The notes beneath the pieces are model-generated. The model searched no databases. It had not been told where the DNA came from and was given only the letters and a program-made list of their open reading frames with translations. From Myrica gale (taxonomy: Eukaryota; Streptophyta; Magnoliopsida; Fagales; Myricaceae), in the NCBI GenBank assembly GCA_963930655.1, contig OZ005605.1:11601501-11665500 (forward strand): a DNA stretch of 64,000 nucleotides. The letters are read 5' to 3'. The first letter of the stretch is position 1; each line of letters opens with the position of its first letter. This document shows, one piece after another, positions 46,446 to 59,199 of the stretch. The position numbers and the translations under genes are program-made.

Positions 46446-48119
46446 ATGATGAAGGTTCATTAAGGATAAGGATTAGTACAAGTTGTAGCGACCCTCATTA
46501 GAACCTTTTATACGAGTCTACATAAGAACAGTTGACGGAGCTCTACGATTTGTACCTTAGTGAAGCATTTTTTATATGTGTATAATACAAAAATTCGTTG
46601 CCTAAATATAATGCATTCTTTGTATAAATAATTTTGAAAACATATTGCAGAAATGAAGTGAGCAAAATAAGATAAATAGATCAAAGTTGACTGTGAACCA
46701 TGCTTTTGGTTCCCACTCGTTCTAGAGCACACGAATTTTTAGAAAAAAAAAATAATTAAAACGTAAAAGAAAAGAAGCAGAGGGGAGAGACGCGGAAAGG
46801 GAGAAAAGAAAACAAATAGCTTGTTTAGAGCTCCTAGCCGAGTTCCGGCTACCTCCAACCACCTCATGCCACCATTTCTCTTCTATTTTCATGTTTTACC
46901 TTTCCATTTATGTGTATTTTAAATTTCTTGATTTGTTTTCCATATTTAGGCTTTAAACAATCCCGTTTAAGTTGTCCATTTCTTGCTTGTTCTTTTTATT
47001 TTGTAGATGAATTTTAGCTTAGGTTATGTTTCTTTATAACTTGTCTAGCTACTCTACTACATTAATTTGAGAATCTTACATTTAGATTTCGATTTCTTCT
47101 TGAATCTTAGAACCCAAGAATTCCAATTTGGGGTTTTGTTTCTAGCTCGGTATTTGCTTAATTCTCTCCTATTCTAGCTTTTTATATCATGTGTATTACA
47201 AAGCCATGGATTAATTAGAGAATTTTGCAATTTGAATGTAAATTATGAACCCTAGAATCTTGTTTTGGGGCTTTTCAATTTCCAGCTCTTATATTGTCAA
47301 TTGCTTCCTAATCTAGCTTGATTCTTAGCTTAATATTCTTAGTTCTTTAGTTTCATTAGAGATTGCTTGACTTAATGTTAATTTGAGATTAGGTTAATTT
47401 TGATTTTGTGTAATTCATTAATTGTTAGTCCTTGCTTTAATTGCATTTTTAGATTGCTAGATGTTGTTTTGATTATTGTAATTAGATTTATGATTTGAGT
47501 TAAATTAGTAGATGAGTAGGTTGGATTCGCTTGCATGAAATTTTTTGTTGGTTCGGTTGGAATTGCTTGCTGTTTAGTTCTTAGTTTTTTTAATGAATAG
47601 TTAAGTTTTCTAGCATATTTCGTTTATGTTTAGTTCTTACTTTTTTTAATTTGTTAGACTTTTCTTATCAAGAACTGATAGTGTATATACTTTAATTTGT
47701 GACGTTAGTCAGAAATTTGTGCATCTGATTAATTTTATAAATTAGCAATTTTACACTTGAAAGATGTTTAAGATTTTCCAACAATGTTATTTTTACCGTT
47801 TTAGTTTAATGTCGTTGTTTTCAATGCTTTCAGAGTCTTTTCTTTTGTAGTGTTTTAATTTCGTTTTGAACTGCCAAAAATCTAAAAATATGAATTTGAA
47901 CTTTGTTCAATAAACCTTTCTTTATTTTCCATTTTCATACTCATTGCACATATCACCATTTTTTATTTTCTCTTTGTGAATATTTCTCCTTGTTTTTACA
48001 CAAGTTTTAAATTAGTCATTTTCACTGAGGAGACGATCTAGCTTTTTGGGTTAATTATTACACGAGAAAACTCCTAAACTTGGGATAGCCTTCGCGCTGC
48101 TCATTTCAGAGTGAATAAC
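46446..48119. other. T-rich DNA without a recognisable gene
   Basis: Long T-rich, non-coding stretch with repeated GTTTAGTTCTTA, CTTAATTTT-like wording. Around 48020-48110 the text (GAGACGATCTAG, GAGAAAACTCC, CCTTCGCGCTGCTCA) resembles the right end of some gypsy LTRs. Boundaries not found. Confidence 0.35.
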
Positions 48120-49231
48120 TGTAAAAAAAATAATTATATAAATAGAGATGGTGTTTGGACCACAGAAGAGCAAGCGAAATTTATGTAAGTGTATTGTACT
48201 TTGTTTAATGCAGTTAAATGTGTTACGATGACAGTTTAACTACCTTGTGTTTTTTATTATTATTAAATTATTGTAAGAGACGATGTCTTTTGGCTCGAGT
48301 GTAAATCATAAGGGAAGGCTTACACCGAAATTGATGTATGTTATGAGATATTAGGCAAGAATTCGGCATGTGTGCGGATTAGGACGTGCAACTTCCTCAA
48401 CTTTAAATATGCAGTCTTCTGATCTACAACACCAACTAGTGAAGGCAAGGGATAAGATAGATGTGAGAGAGCCGCCCGAGAGAAAGATTAAGATTTTATG
48501 AAGAAGCAGGTTGAAATATAAGTCACCCTACGAGACCATCGTGAGGAGTAGCAGCTGGAGTAGGAGCACATGCGGCTGGACCAAGAGGAGTGCATGCAGC
48601 AGGAGCAAGAGCATTACGGGCAGAATATCAAAGGACCTGGTGTAGCGCATGACAACCGTAATGGAGAAGAAAATGTTCGACATGACAAAATGACTATTGG
48701 ATCTGGGACTTGACACAAGTAGATGTGACATGTTGTATTTTTCTTTATGTTTGTTAGATTAACACAATATTTTCTTCGGTTTAATTACAGGTAATTATTT
48801 CGATTAGTAATGTCTTTGGAAGAGAATATTAATGTATTGTTACTTTTAAGACGATTTTATATAATACTTTTGTTTATTACCATTTTACGTTTTAAAAAAT
48901 ATATTCTGTAAATACTGTTTGATCTTCCAAGTAACCATTCTATTGAAAAGTCAAGAGATCAACGATAACGATAAAATGACCAATCGCAATCATTTCACGG
49001 CCCCGTCGACAACAACACACCGTCCGATCACAAACAAATCAAACGTCCCATCATCTATATAAATTGTCTGATCGGAAACGTGACACAATCGATCTTCCAC
49101 AACAATTCTTCCGATCGTAAATGTTTTATGTCCTATCATCCAAATTATTCGTCCGATCACTACTGAAACTGTTCGATCGTCCAAACATTTCACGATTGAT
49201 CACTACTTATACGCTTTCCATCGTCCATGAT
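48120..49231 (+). mobile_element. Relic of another CACTA-like element
   Basis: 48420-48640 (+) codes, with stops, for an EHMRLDQEECMQQEQEHYG-type coiled coil, as at the end of Ptta/En/Spm proteins. 48985-49220 has clustered CGTCCGATCAC / TTCCGATCGTA words, comparable in arrangement to CACTA subterminal repeats but with a different motif from the 14.8 kb element. It is cut at 49231 by a gypsy LTR. No CACTA terminus seen. Confidence 0.5.
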
Positions 49232-52200
49232 TGTCACGTCTCGTGCTCATAATTACCCCCTAGGCTCACCTATAGTAATGGTATGCACACAGGAGAGGAT
49301 TATGGCATGTATGTCACTATGAGTCTTAGTCGATTTACCATGAAACTTAGCGGAAAGCGTATTTAAAAATAAAATTGAAATGGGAAATTGGAAAATACCT
49401 ACGGTAAAAACTCTATGTTTTTTCAATAAAATCCGAATAGGTCAAAAGTGTTGGATTATAAGCTTTTGAGTACAAATAAGAACTTTGAAATAAAAGATGA
49501 GGAAAGAGAAACAAAGGAGATTGAAAACCTGAAATATCAAGGACATCTTTAATACAAGGAAAGTTCAAACCACGTCCTCCCGATACTACATAAAAGACTA
49601 TATTACAAAAATTCGGGAATTCTTAAAGTTTACAGTACAATTTGAAAACTAGTACACAGGAACAAAACTCTGGAGACTAACAAGCCTATGTGGGGTACTA
49701 ATCCTCCTCGTCCGAGTTCGATGTAAGATCGATAGAATCGGACCCCGGAGTGGCACTACTATTCCCTGTCGAAGGGACTGGGGGAACGTAATCGAGCCTT
49801 AGCCACTCAGGTGGTACATCTAGCAAACCAAAATCCTCGAATCGGGGAAACGGGGATGATAGGGATAGTGAGGGCACAGGAAATGTTAGGGAATGGAATG
49901 ACGGTACATGGGATGGCATTAAGGGCTCCCTAAAGAACCAGTGGGCCTCATGCTCCACTGATAATTTAAGAGATTCTGAAACCCATGTTCGGATCTTGAG
50001 CACCAGGATATATGGGCAGAAATCATAGGTCTACTCTTCCTCGAATAGCTTCGTTCTTCAATATCCAAGTCGCCAAACATTGCAAAAACAACATAAGAGA
50101 AAAGGATAACTTTTATTGACTCAGTAAGGCGGGGGCAGGAAAAACATGATCAAACAAATACATTGCATATAATTTACTTAAGCATGGTGTAGAACTAACT
50201 TCTAGCATAATAAGTTTGAACTTGCATAAATTAAAATATGCAATGCATCACACCATCATTGGTTCCTGAGGAGTTCCCGAAATCAGCTATGTTCACCCCC
50301 AGAGTCAGGTTGTGCGTCCCCTCCCCTTCTATGGGACTGTCCCGTGCTTCCAGCACTAGGACCCTTAACATAACATTTTGCCTTAGCATTCATAAAGGAG
50401 CCCACCCACTCCCTGTAGTGGGGGGTTGCACATCTCCTAAGTGCCCGGTACTGTCACTACCATTCGGGGAATCCTCGCAGGCTAGGGGTTCCACACTTTT
50501 GTTTTCCATCTTATGAATGCAATCACATGTCCAAACATTAAATTACATATGTAACAATGCGCATTAATTTGATATGAACTTGAAAGAAGCATAACACGTT
50601 CAAAGAATAATCATGACAATTGAAACAACCATGATAATAACCAGAAGATCTCACACCATTAAACTCTAATGAATGCCTATTGGGCCTCCTTAGACCATAT
50701 TGGGCCTACTTCCAAAGTATTATTGGACATGATGCTCTTTTAGGGGTATTGGGCCTAAAATCCATTTAGGCTCCTACACGGGCTTTGTGATTTGAGCCTT
50801 TATTCCAACTCGGATTGAGCTAAAATTTGGGCTCCCTCATTCATTTTTGGTGATCTATCCAACCATTTAACCATTATCTCATTTTGAATCCTTTTACCCT
50901 AACGAATTAGGCAAAATGCCTAATCTGTCCTTAGAGACTTCCAGGGGTATTTTTGACCTTTTTTTCATCATTTTGGGCTGAAATTTTTACAGGAATCTTA
51001 ATATTAGGTAAATATGCTATCTAAGATGTTTCATTCAAAAATTCAACCTGTATCTTAGGGTCGATTTGGGCAGCACCTATGTTTGCCTAAATGCCCTAGC
51101 TAAGTGTTCATGCCTTTGATTGATCTATGCATTTCGAAAAGTTAGGCTAAAAGCAATTTTAATCTATCAATATAAAGGAGATCACAGGGCACCTAACATG
51201 TGGATTTTTCAATAAACTTAGAAGCAAACAAAGATTGTTTGCAATATCATCAAGGAACATGCATAATGCATCTTTTTCATGCTTTCAACTTTCATAGCCT
51301 CTTCCTTGAGCCCATGACTCCTTTCTTTTGCTCCATTTGACCTTCTCTTATCAGGGATACTTTAAAACCTCTTGGACATAATCATTATCATTATTTCTCC
51401 ACATTTCTTATCACATAAGCATGACATTGAATCATGAAATCATGTAGTGCAACATGCGACACCATAAGCCAATTTTCTTGACCAACCCTTGGCCTATAAG
51501 GCTCCAAGCACAGGCTTATTACCATTGCCATAGCTTATAAAGTATGTAAAGAACTCTTTTGAATAATCAAACCAACTCAGCAAGCAATCTTATACACATG
51601 TTATAATAAATATTCATTAAACCTTAAATGCAAGGTGTCTAGATTAGGTTTTACTTCATGGCAACTATGAACCTTTCTTTTTGCAAAACCTTAAAACCAA
51701 CATAACCCTAACATGTTCATTATTGAATACACAACTCTATGCAAAAAAACAATATTCAACACAAAAGAACATGTTATCCACCCTCTACAAAGCTCAAGAA
51801 CCTAAACCCTTACCTTGGTGATCTCGGGTAGTTCTTGATGTTCTCCTATTAACACAAGATCTATTGGTTAATCACATTGAAATAGCGGCTAAGAAGAAGT
51901 GGAAATGATGATGAGGAAATAGAAAAGAGGTGGTGCAAGGGGCTGTTCAAGGCCTTGGCTGAAATCCCTTTGCCAACTTACCTTAGCATGAAAGTTTTTC
52001 CACCTTCCTTATCTTCTTCTTTTTTTCTTTCTCTCCTTCTTCTTCCTTCTTTCTCTCCTTCATTTCCCTCTTGGCCGAATGCTCTCAACACTCACTCCTC
52101 ACTCTCAAGCTCAAATGACCGGCTATGTGTGTGTGAAATGCATGGCAAGGGTTGGATTTTATAGCCAACCTTGCCATCATTTCGTCAAGGTGTGGCTGCC

Positions 52201-52446
52201 ACAAGCAAGCCCCTTGATTGGGTGGCTTGGGCGGCACAAGGACTGGAGGAGCAAAATGGCACACTCTCCCTTCCCTAGGTAATGATTAAGATCACTTACA
52301 TAAGCTAAAGTCACTTCAAATCACATCAATTGTGATTGCAAGCAAGCATGGCCATCAGGATCATAATCGTTATTTGGCTAAATACGAGAAATCACAGAAA
52401 TTAGAGAAATCGGGAAATTTAGGGAAATTAGGGAAGGGATATCACA
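49232..52446 (-). mobile_element. 3' LTR (3,215 bp) of the Ty3-gypsy element
   Basis: On the minus strand it starts TGTGATATCCC at 52446 and ends GAGACGTGACA at 49232. It directly follows a polypurine tract and the pol gene, so it is the 3' LTR. It carries the shared GACTCAGTAAGG box at 50118-50129 (TTACTGAGTC on the minus strand). Frames inside (such as 49698-50003, 50238-50516) have no domain. Confidence 0.85.
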
Positions 52447-52460
52447 TCCTCCCCCACTTA
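52447..52460 (-). other. Gypsy polypurine tract
   Basis: On the minus strand AAGTGGGGGAGGA directly before the LTR TGTGAT: the primer for plus-strand synthesis in reverse transcription. Confidence 0.85.
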
Positions 52461-52930
52461 AGAACAATTCTATCCCCGGAATTGCCCTAAGTTCAAAATT
52501 TGGAAGTTGCTTAGTTCAAAATAAGGAAAAACATAAAATTACTCCGCTTGTTTTTCTTTTCTAGGTAAATCTTCCTTTCTGACCTCGGGATCGTCCTTTC
52601 CCGGTTCTTTCTCCTATAGGTCAGACCTTTCCTCCGTGTTGGATTTTTCATCACTAATCTTTATCATCTTAGATCCTTATTAGAGCCCGCGTACGAATAG
52701 CATCCTATGGGCATGCTCTGAACTGCCCATACGTTCTTAGGTTTGGGTTCCGGGTACTTCCTCTTCTTCAGCGAAACCTTCTCCTGGGTAGTCTGGCTCT
52801 CCATCTGCTAAACAAACACATATACACATAAAATATATGGATGATTAAAACCCTACCAAGCTCGACTCAAACTTATGAACTTACCAAGCAGCCAAATCAA
52901 ACAAGGTCATAACCTAAGCTAACGAACAAA
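52461..52930 (-). other. Gypsy untranslated region between pol and the polypurine tract
   Basis: Non-coding on both strands. Spacer between the end of integrase and the 3' LTR. Confidence 0.6.
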
Positions 52931-54535
52931 TGAGGGTATCTATCTCGCATCTCGGACTCTTATTCCCAAGATGCCTCCTCTATATCTTGATTCCTCCAAA
53001 GTACCTTCACCAATGATATTGCCTTAGTTCGCGACCTCTATTCTTTCCGATTCATTATACGCACTGGTTGCTCTACATACGATAAATCCTCCTTTGTAGG
53101 CAATGATGCATATTCTAAGATATGGGATGGGTCTGACACATACTTTCGCAGCATGGATACATGACATACATTATGCATCCCTTCCCATTCTGGAGGTAAC
53201 GTGAGTTGGTATGCCACTGGCCCGATCCAACTCAGAATTTCAAAGGGCCCCACAAAACGTGGACTAAACTTCCCTTTCTTACCAAATCGCTTAATTCCCC
53301 TCATGGGCATTACCTTAAGGAATACCTTGTCACCTATACTCATAGCTTTTCTGCCTACTCTGGGTGGCTCTGAGACGTTCCTTAATGATTTTGATCTTTT
53401 GACAAGACTTTTGCATGATATCAGGGCATAGTAATTATCGTTCGCCAATCTCGTCCTAATGGAGCGGCGATCTACACTTTCGCCCATATAACGCCTCGTA
53501 AGGAGCCATGCCAATGCTAGACTAATAAGTGTTGTTGTAAGAAAACTCTACCGCGGGTATCTCGGTCCGATACTATGGAACTAGGAATTCCATGTAGTCG
53601 AACTATCTCCAGGATATATACCTCTGTTAACTTCTCGGCTGGGTAACTAATCTTGATTGGAAAAAAATGGGTTGATTTTGTCAGTCGGTCTACAACTACC
53701 CATACAACGTCCTAACCTGTCGGTGCTTTCGGTAAACCTGTCACCAAGTCCATTGCTATCTCATCCCACTTCCAGACAGGTATTTCCAAGGGTTACAACA
53801 ATCCAGCGGGTCTCTGATGTTCTGTTTTAACCTGTTGGCATGTCAAACAGCGGCTCATATATTCGGCAACGTCCTTTTTCATGACATTCCAACACACTCG
53901 TTCGAATTTCTAATTAAGATCTCGATACATCTTGGTACTACCTGGGTGGATGGCAAACATCAATTTATGAGCCTCTCCCAACACACTCGCTCTAATTTCT
54001 AAGCTATCGGGTACCACCAAGTGATCCCGATAGTACAAGGTTCCATCTCCGGTGAGCCTGAAGGTTCCATTTCTAAGTTTCTTAGATTTGGCAGGGTACA
54101 ATAGAGAATCCTTCAACAAATCTCCTATAGTACCCTGCCAAATCTAAGAAACTACGAATCTCGTGGACATTAACTGGCCTCGGCCAATTCATCACTGCTT
54201 CAATCTTGCCTGGTCCACGTATATGCCTTGACTTGACACGATATGTCCCAAGAATGACGCTTGCTCCATCCAAAAGTCACATTTGGATAACTTCGCATAC
54301 AACTGCTCTTCTTGCAACTTCTGCAGCACTAATCGCAAATGCTCCTCATGCTCCGGTTGATCTTTAGAGTAGACCAAAATATCGTCGATAAAAACTACTA
54401 CAAAGCAATCTAAGAACTCACGAAACACCCTTCATCAAATCCATGAAAGCTGCGGGTGCGTTCATCAATCCAAATGGCATCACTAGGAATTCGAAGTGGC
54501 CGTAACGAGTTCGAAATGACGACTTCGGAATTTAA
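52931..54535 (-). pseudogene. Ty3-gypsy pol fragment (RT, integrase), Tekay/Del-like
   Basis: Order on the minus strand: RT from [19 protein letters not shown] (near 54530) and the catalytic [11 protein letters not shown] (near 54390) to [20 protein letters not shown] (54110-54160). Then follows a jump past the RNase H to NGTFRLTGDGTLYYRDHLVVP and the integrase zinc region EAHKLMFAIHPGSTKMYRD (53910-54060). The integrase core has VVVDRLTKSTHF and SDRD, but the next part with the catalytic Glu is deleted (SDRDTR joins PAVEFSYNN near 53550). The C-terminal GKKGKFSPRFVGPFEIL and HVSMLRKYVSDPSHIL (53038-53350) is followed by a chromodomain-like VLWRNQDIEEASWE end (near 52980). Stops and frameshifts throughout. 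Confidence 0.88.
54076..54153. repeat. Hairpin at the RT-integrase deletion junction
   Basis: Arms 54076-54099 and 54130-54153 are a perfect 24-bp inverted repeat (AGTTTCTTAGATTTGG...), extended to 29 bp with one mismatch (54076-54104 / 54125-54153), loop 20 nt. Only the arm at 54130-54153 fits the RT reading frame (FLDLAGYY); the other is its inverted copy. Confidence 0.9.
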
Positions 54536-55245
54536 AGCTTCTTCGAAATCAACGAACTATTTAAATAGTGGTTTTGAGAAGACTGGAGTATTTGTCAACA
54601 AATTTAACAAATAATGTTAATGGTCGTGCATCAGGAACCGATTGTCCTACAGATTTATATGTTCTGGATGAATCGGAAAGAGGCTCAAGCGACCACGCGT
54701 AGCACGGTCTACCGCAAGGGTTAATACCGACTCGTTTTGTGGTTAATAGTGGTGTTGAAGTCGGGGTTTACGAACCTAGTGTCATGTAACTTTACCCGAT
54801 CAATGCGGTGATCACTCGACATAGATTCGGACTGGAGGGGACAAATCGTACTCATGCAACACAACAGCGTGAGGTCTGAGACGTTGAGGAGCCAGTCGGG
54901 TTTACTTTTGGAGCAAGGTCTCCTCGGGCGGCACCACCAGTTTTGCTTGAAAAGCATGAGTGATGATTGCTGGAGGCGTTTCGAGTCACCAGTTATAAGC
55001 AACTAGAGGATTCTCATGCTGTGTTGGCCAGGGCGTAAAGTATTGTAAAGCTCAATACTGGAGTCGTCGATGTGGAGAGATTTGTCGAAGAGGAGAGGGC
55101 TGAGGTCCTCGATGCAATTGATGCTACTGAGAAAGAAAGGGAGATGCCCCAAAGAATGTCTAGAGATTGCATTTATTTTATTTGTTTTTTCTTTCCGCTT
55201 ATTTCTTTGGATTGTACGAACATTTTTATTTATTATATGAAACGA
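54536..55245. other. Unassigned DNA between the gypsy fragment and the CACTA end
   Basis: Moderate GC, with open frames of 90 codons or less on both strands and no domain. May be decayed transposon sequence. Nothing supported. Confidence 0.4.
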
Positions 55246-55870
55246 CACTATAAGAAAACAGACTTCGGGTGTCAAAAAAATTTGTCACCCAAAGTGTTAA
55301 TTTCGTTAGCTATTGAGTTGTCACCCAAAATCCGTCGGCCAAATTTTTAGGTGACGATTTTGGTGTTTTGTCGCTCGAAACTGTTTGGAAGGTTTACAAT
55401 ACCGTCCCAACGGTTTTGTGGCATATTGATGAAATTGAAAATTGTGATGCCCAGTACAGTCAATCCGTTTGCATGAGCTGTGCAAACGTACTTTCCATAT
55501 GTTCGGACAGCTTATGCGAACGGTTCGTCCAATGTGACGAAATGAATTTTGTCATCTACAAACCATGTGCACGGTTACATAACATCGTCCGAACGTCAAT
55601 ATATTATGTCTGGACGCTTTCGTAAAGACTTCCGCACCGTTGTTTCAATTATGATGAAATAGTTATTTGTTATCTAGGAAATTTGTTTACACCATTGAAA
55701 ATGTTAGAACGTTTTATTGTATCGTGTGCGCGGTTGCTTATTAAAAGATAGTGCACACATGAGAAAAACCGTTCAAACGGTAAATTTAAAGGAAAATGTG
55801 CAGATAGATAGTAATGTGTGCGCACGTTATCAATGTAAAATAATCGGGCTGACGACATTTGTTAGCGTTC
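55246..55870. mobile_element. CACTA end fragment related to the 14.8 kb element
   Basis: Starts CACTATAAGAAAACAGAC, then the same succession as 14786 onward: GGGTGTCAAAA...TTGTCACCCAAAGTG, AGGTGACGATTTT, TGCCCAGTACAGTC, then mutated TTCGAAC/TTCGGAC words. Aligned by eye over about 620 bp. Truncated at about 55870, where copia RNase H sequence begins. Only one end present, no coding part. Confidence 0.85.
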
Positions 55871-58754
55871 GAAATTTTCTTTCTATATGTTTTGTCCTTT
55901 GATGAGCCCGAGGTTCCACCGCCTGTGCTATAGCACCATTGTTGTCACAATAAATGGTGATCAGGGACTCGATCGAATGGACAACCTCAAGCTCTTGTAT
56001 GAATTTACGTATCCACACAGCTTCCTTTGCAGATTCGCTGGCCGCAACATATTCTGCCTCAATAGTGGAGTCAGCAGTGGTGTTCTGCTTGAAACTTCTC
56101 CAACTCACTGCTCCTTTACCCAATGTAAACACAAATCCAGATTTAGATCTTGTATCATCAATATCTGATTGAAAGTCTGAATCTGTGTATCCCTGGAAAA
56201 TTAGCATATCCTCTCCACCACACACTAAACAATAGTGTTCGGTCCTTCTCAAGTATTTAAGAATAAGCTTAACTGCTGTCTAATGCTCAGGGCCTGGTTC
56301 TGACTGATATCTACTCACAACACTAATTGCATGACTGATATCTTGCCTTGTACAGAGCATAGCATACATAAGGCTTCCTACAGCTGAAGCATAAGGAAAC
56401 TTCCTCATCTTATCTCTCTATTCCTGTATCTTAGGAGACATCGTCTTAGAGAGATGAATATTATGCCTAAAGGGCAAGAACCCTTTCTTGGTATCCTACA
56501 TGTTGTACGACGTCAATATCTTGTCAATGTAGTGGGCTTGTGAAAGCCCTAAAAGCCTCTTTCCTCGGTTTCTAAACACTTTGATCCCGAGAATGTAGGA
56601 TGCTTCCCCGAGGTCTTTTATTGAAAAATGGTTTGCTAACCACACTTTCACTGATGACATTGCACCGATGTCATTCCCCATGAGTAGAATATCATCAACA
56701 TATAGAATAAGGAACATTATTGAACTCCCACTAATCCTCTTGTAAACACAAGATTCATCTTTGTTTTGTGAGAAACCAAACAATTTGATCATCTCATCAA
56801 AACGGATGTTCCAGCAACGTGATGCATGTTTTAGTCCATAAATTGACTTGTTCAGTTTGCACACTTAAGATTCTTGTCCAGAAGAAAGAAAACCTTCAGG
56901 TTGTTCCATATAAATTTCCTCTTGGATGTACCCATTCAGAAATGCGGTTTTCACATCCATCTGTCAGATCTCATAAGCATAATGAGCGACGATTGACAAC
57001 AGGATTCTAATGGACTTTATCATAGCTACTGGTGAAAAAGTTTCCTCATAGTCAATACCATATTGTTGAGTATAACCTTTCGCAACCAGTCTAGCTTTAA
57101 AGGTCTCTACCTCTCCACTAGGTCCTCATTTTCTTTTGAATACATATTTACAACCTATAGGCTTGATGCCTTCTGGTTGATCAACAAGGGTCCAGACCTC
57201 ATTGGAGTACATGGAGTCCATTTCCGATTCCATCGCTATTTTCCAGTGTACTACATCATTTTCACTAACAGCCTCTTGGTAAGTATATGGATCATCATCC
57301 AACCCCTCCGATTGCATTTGACAAATCTCATTTATCAAAGTATATCTGACTGGAGGCTTATGAATTCTTTCACCGCATCGAGACTCTTGAGTTCTGAATT
57401 CTTCAGACTCAACTGTGGGTTCAGTTATATCCCTTTCATCATCAATCATATCTGCCATAGTTTATGGTTCAACTAACTGTTCATCAAGAACAATTTTGCT
57501 TTTCCCATCACTTAGGTGGTACTCATCTTCTAGGAATATCGCATTCCTACTTACAATTACCTTTTGATCCTTTTGGTTATAAACAGTTGTCTTTAAGGCA
57601 TAACCCCAAAAATAAACAGGTAATTGTGACATGTTCATCATTGACCGAACCATATCTAATAGTGTTCGATTTCTTCTTTCTGCAACACCATTATGTTGTG
57701 GCGTAGCAGGGGGAGTCAATTGAGATATGATGCCTTTCTCTCTGAGATAAGATTTAAAATCTCCGGAGAAATATTCACCTCCTATATCAGACCGGAGTAT
57801 CTTAATACTCCTTTCCAGTTGATTCTCAACTTCACTCTGAAATTCTTTGAACTTTTCAATGGATTCAGACTTATGTTTCATCAGGTATAGATAACCATAC
57901 CTGGAATAATCATCAATGAATGAGATGAAGTATGAGAACCCTCCTCTGGCTATGTGGTTAAAAGGACCACATACATCAGTGTGAACTAACTCTAACAACT
58001 TTGTGGCTCTAGTTCCTTTTCCTCTAAAATGATTCTTGGTCATCTTTCCCTGCAAGTAAGACTCGCAAATTGGGTATGGCTCAACCTTCACAAGGTCTAA
58101 CGGCCCATCCCTTACTAATCTGTTGATCCTATCAAGATTAGCATGACCAAGTCTTAGATGCCACAAGTAAGTGGGATTGACATCCCTCTTCCTCTTGAGA
58201 GTTTTCACACTGGTATCTGCATCATTCTCTATATTATTCACAGAGTCTACAACATTTTCCAAAATATAAAGACCATCTATCATAGTACCAGAAGCAATAA
58301 ACTGATTGTGAAACTTAATAACAAGTTTAGTATTAAAGAAAAGGGAATATCCAGATATTCCAAGTTTTGAAACAGAAATTAAGTTTCTACGATATTCTAG
58401 TACGTATAGACAATCTTCCAAAAGTAAAACTTTATTTCGTTGTAGACTTAAGTGAAAAGTTCCTATGGCGGTCGCTGCAACACTTGCAGTCGTCCCCATC
58501 TTTAGGATGACTTCCCCTTCCTCTAGTCTCCGGGTTTCTTTAAACCCTTGCAACATATTGCAAATATGAGACGTTGTGCCTGAATCGACACACCATGAAT
58601 TTAATGGACAATCTACTAAATTCATTTCAATGACAAGTATACCTTCAGAAGGCTTCTTTTGCTTCAAAGAAGCAAGATACACACGCAATTCCTTTTCCAG
58701 TGACCTGGTTTGCCGCAGTGGAAACAACTTCCTTTAGCCCTTTTATGCTGAATA
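55870..58754 (-). pseudogene. Ty1-copia gag-pol, decayed
   Basis: On the minus strand, in order: zinc knuckle CFHCGKPGHWKRNC (near 58710; a one-base shift follows), protease WCVDSGTTSHICN (near 58600), gag_pre-integrase YLWHLRLGH with the last cysteine changed (CESY), and integrase with HTDVCGP, RSDIGGEY and PQHNGVAERRN, so all three DDE acids are present (421-codon frame 57462-58727). The RT linker (57126-57458) is followed by RT with NKSIYGLKHASRCW and LYVDDILLMGND (56496-56864). RNase H ends GYTDSDFQSD, TIEAEYVAASESAKEAVW, HQRTKHIERKF (55870-56252). Several shifts and stops separate these blocks. The 5' half of gag is missing. Confidence 0.92.
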
Positions 58755-59174
58755 TCATTCTCTACATCAGTGATCATTTCCAAAAGGTATTCATATTCGA
58801 TCTCGTTCAGTGCATGTACTCTTACATTACACCCACTCGTCTGCTTAAAGTCACCACCTCAATGACGGAGTCCATCATTCTAGCTTATAGAGGCACAATG
58901 AGTGTAGACTTATTTTGTACATTATCATGTACCTCGGTCTAGAACAAAGTGAGTCAACAAGGATCCGAAAAGACATACTCCCCGCCTCCGATTCATTAAT
59001 CATTGGCCTGACTTTTCTACAATGTTACTCAACAATATGACATCTTATGTCGTTGCAAATATGACATCTCATGTCATTGCATGTACCCAAAATAATATAC
59101 AAATGATTAATCAATAACAATAATTATCTCATAATTATGTAAAAAGATTGGTTTTGAGGGCATACATCTAATAG
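58755..59174 (-). mobile_element. Partial LTR of the copia element
   Basis: Inverted match to the first ~400 bp of the LTR at 31829 (ATGATGGACTCCGTCATTGA, TGCATGTACTCTTACA complement). At about 58755 it joins gag knuckle sequence directly, so the rest of the LTR, the primer-binding site and most of gag were deleted. Confidence 0.8.
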
Positions 59175-59199
59175 CGACTTGTTGGACGCCTAATTTATT

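Noticed and set aside
49698..50003. 101-codon acidic-ended frame (SIDLTSNSDEED)
   Set aside because: Clean looking, but inside the 3' LTR of the gypsy element, with no start context and no recognised domain.
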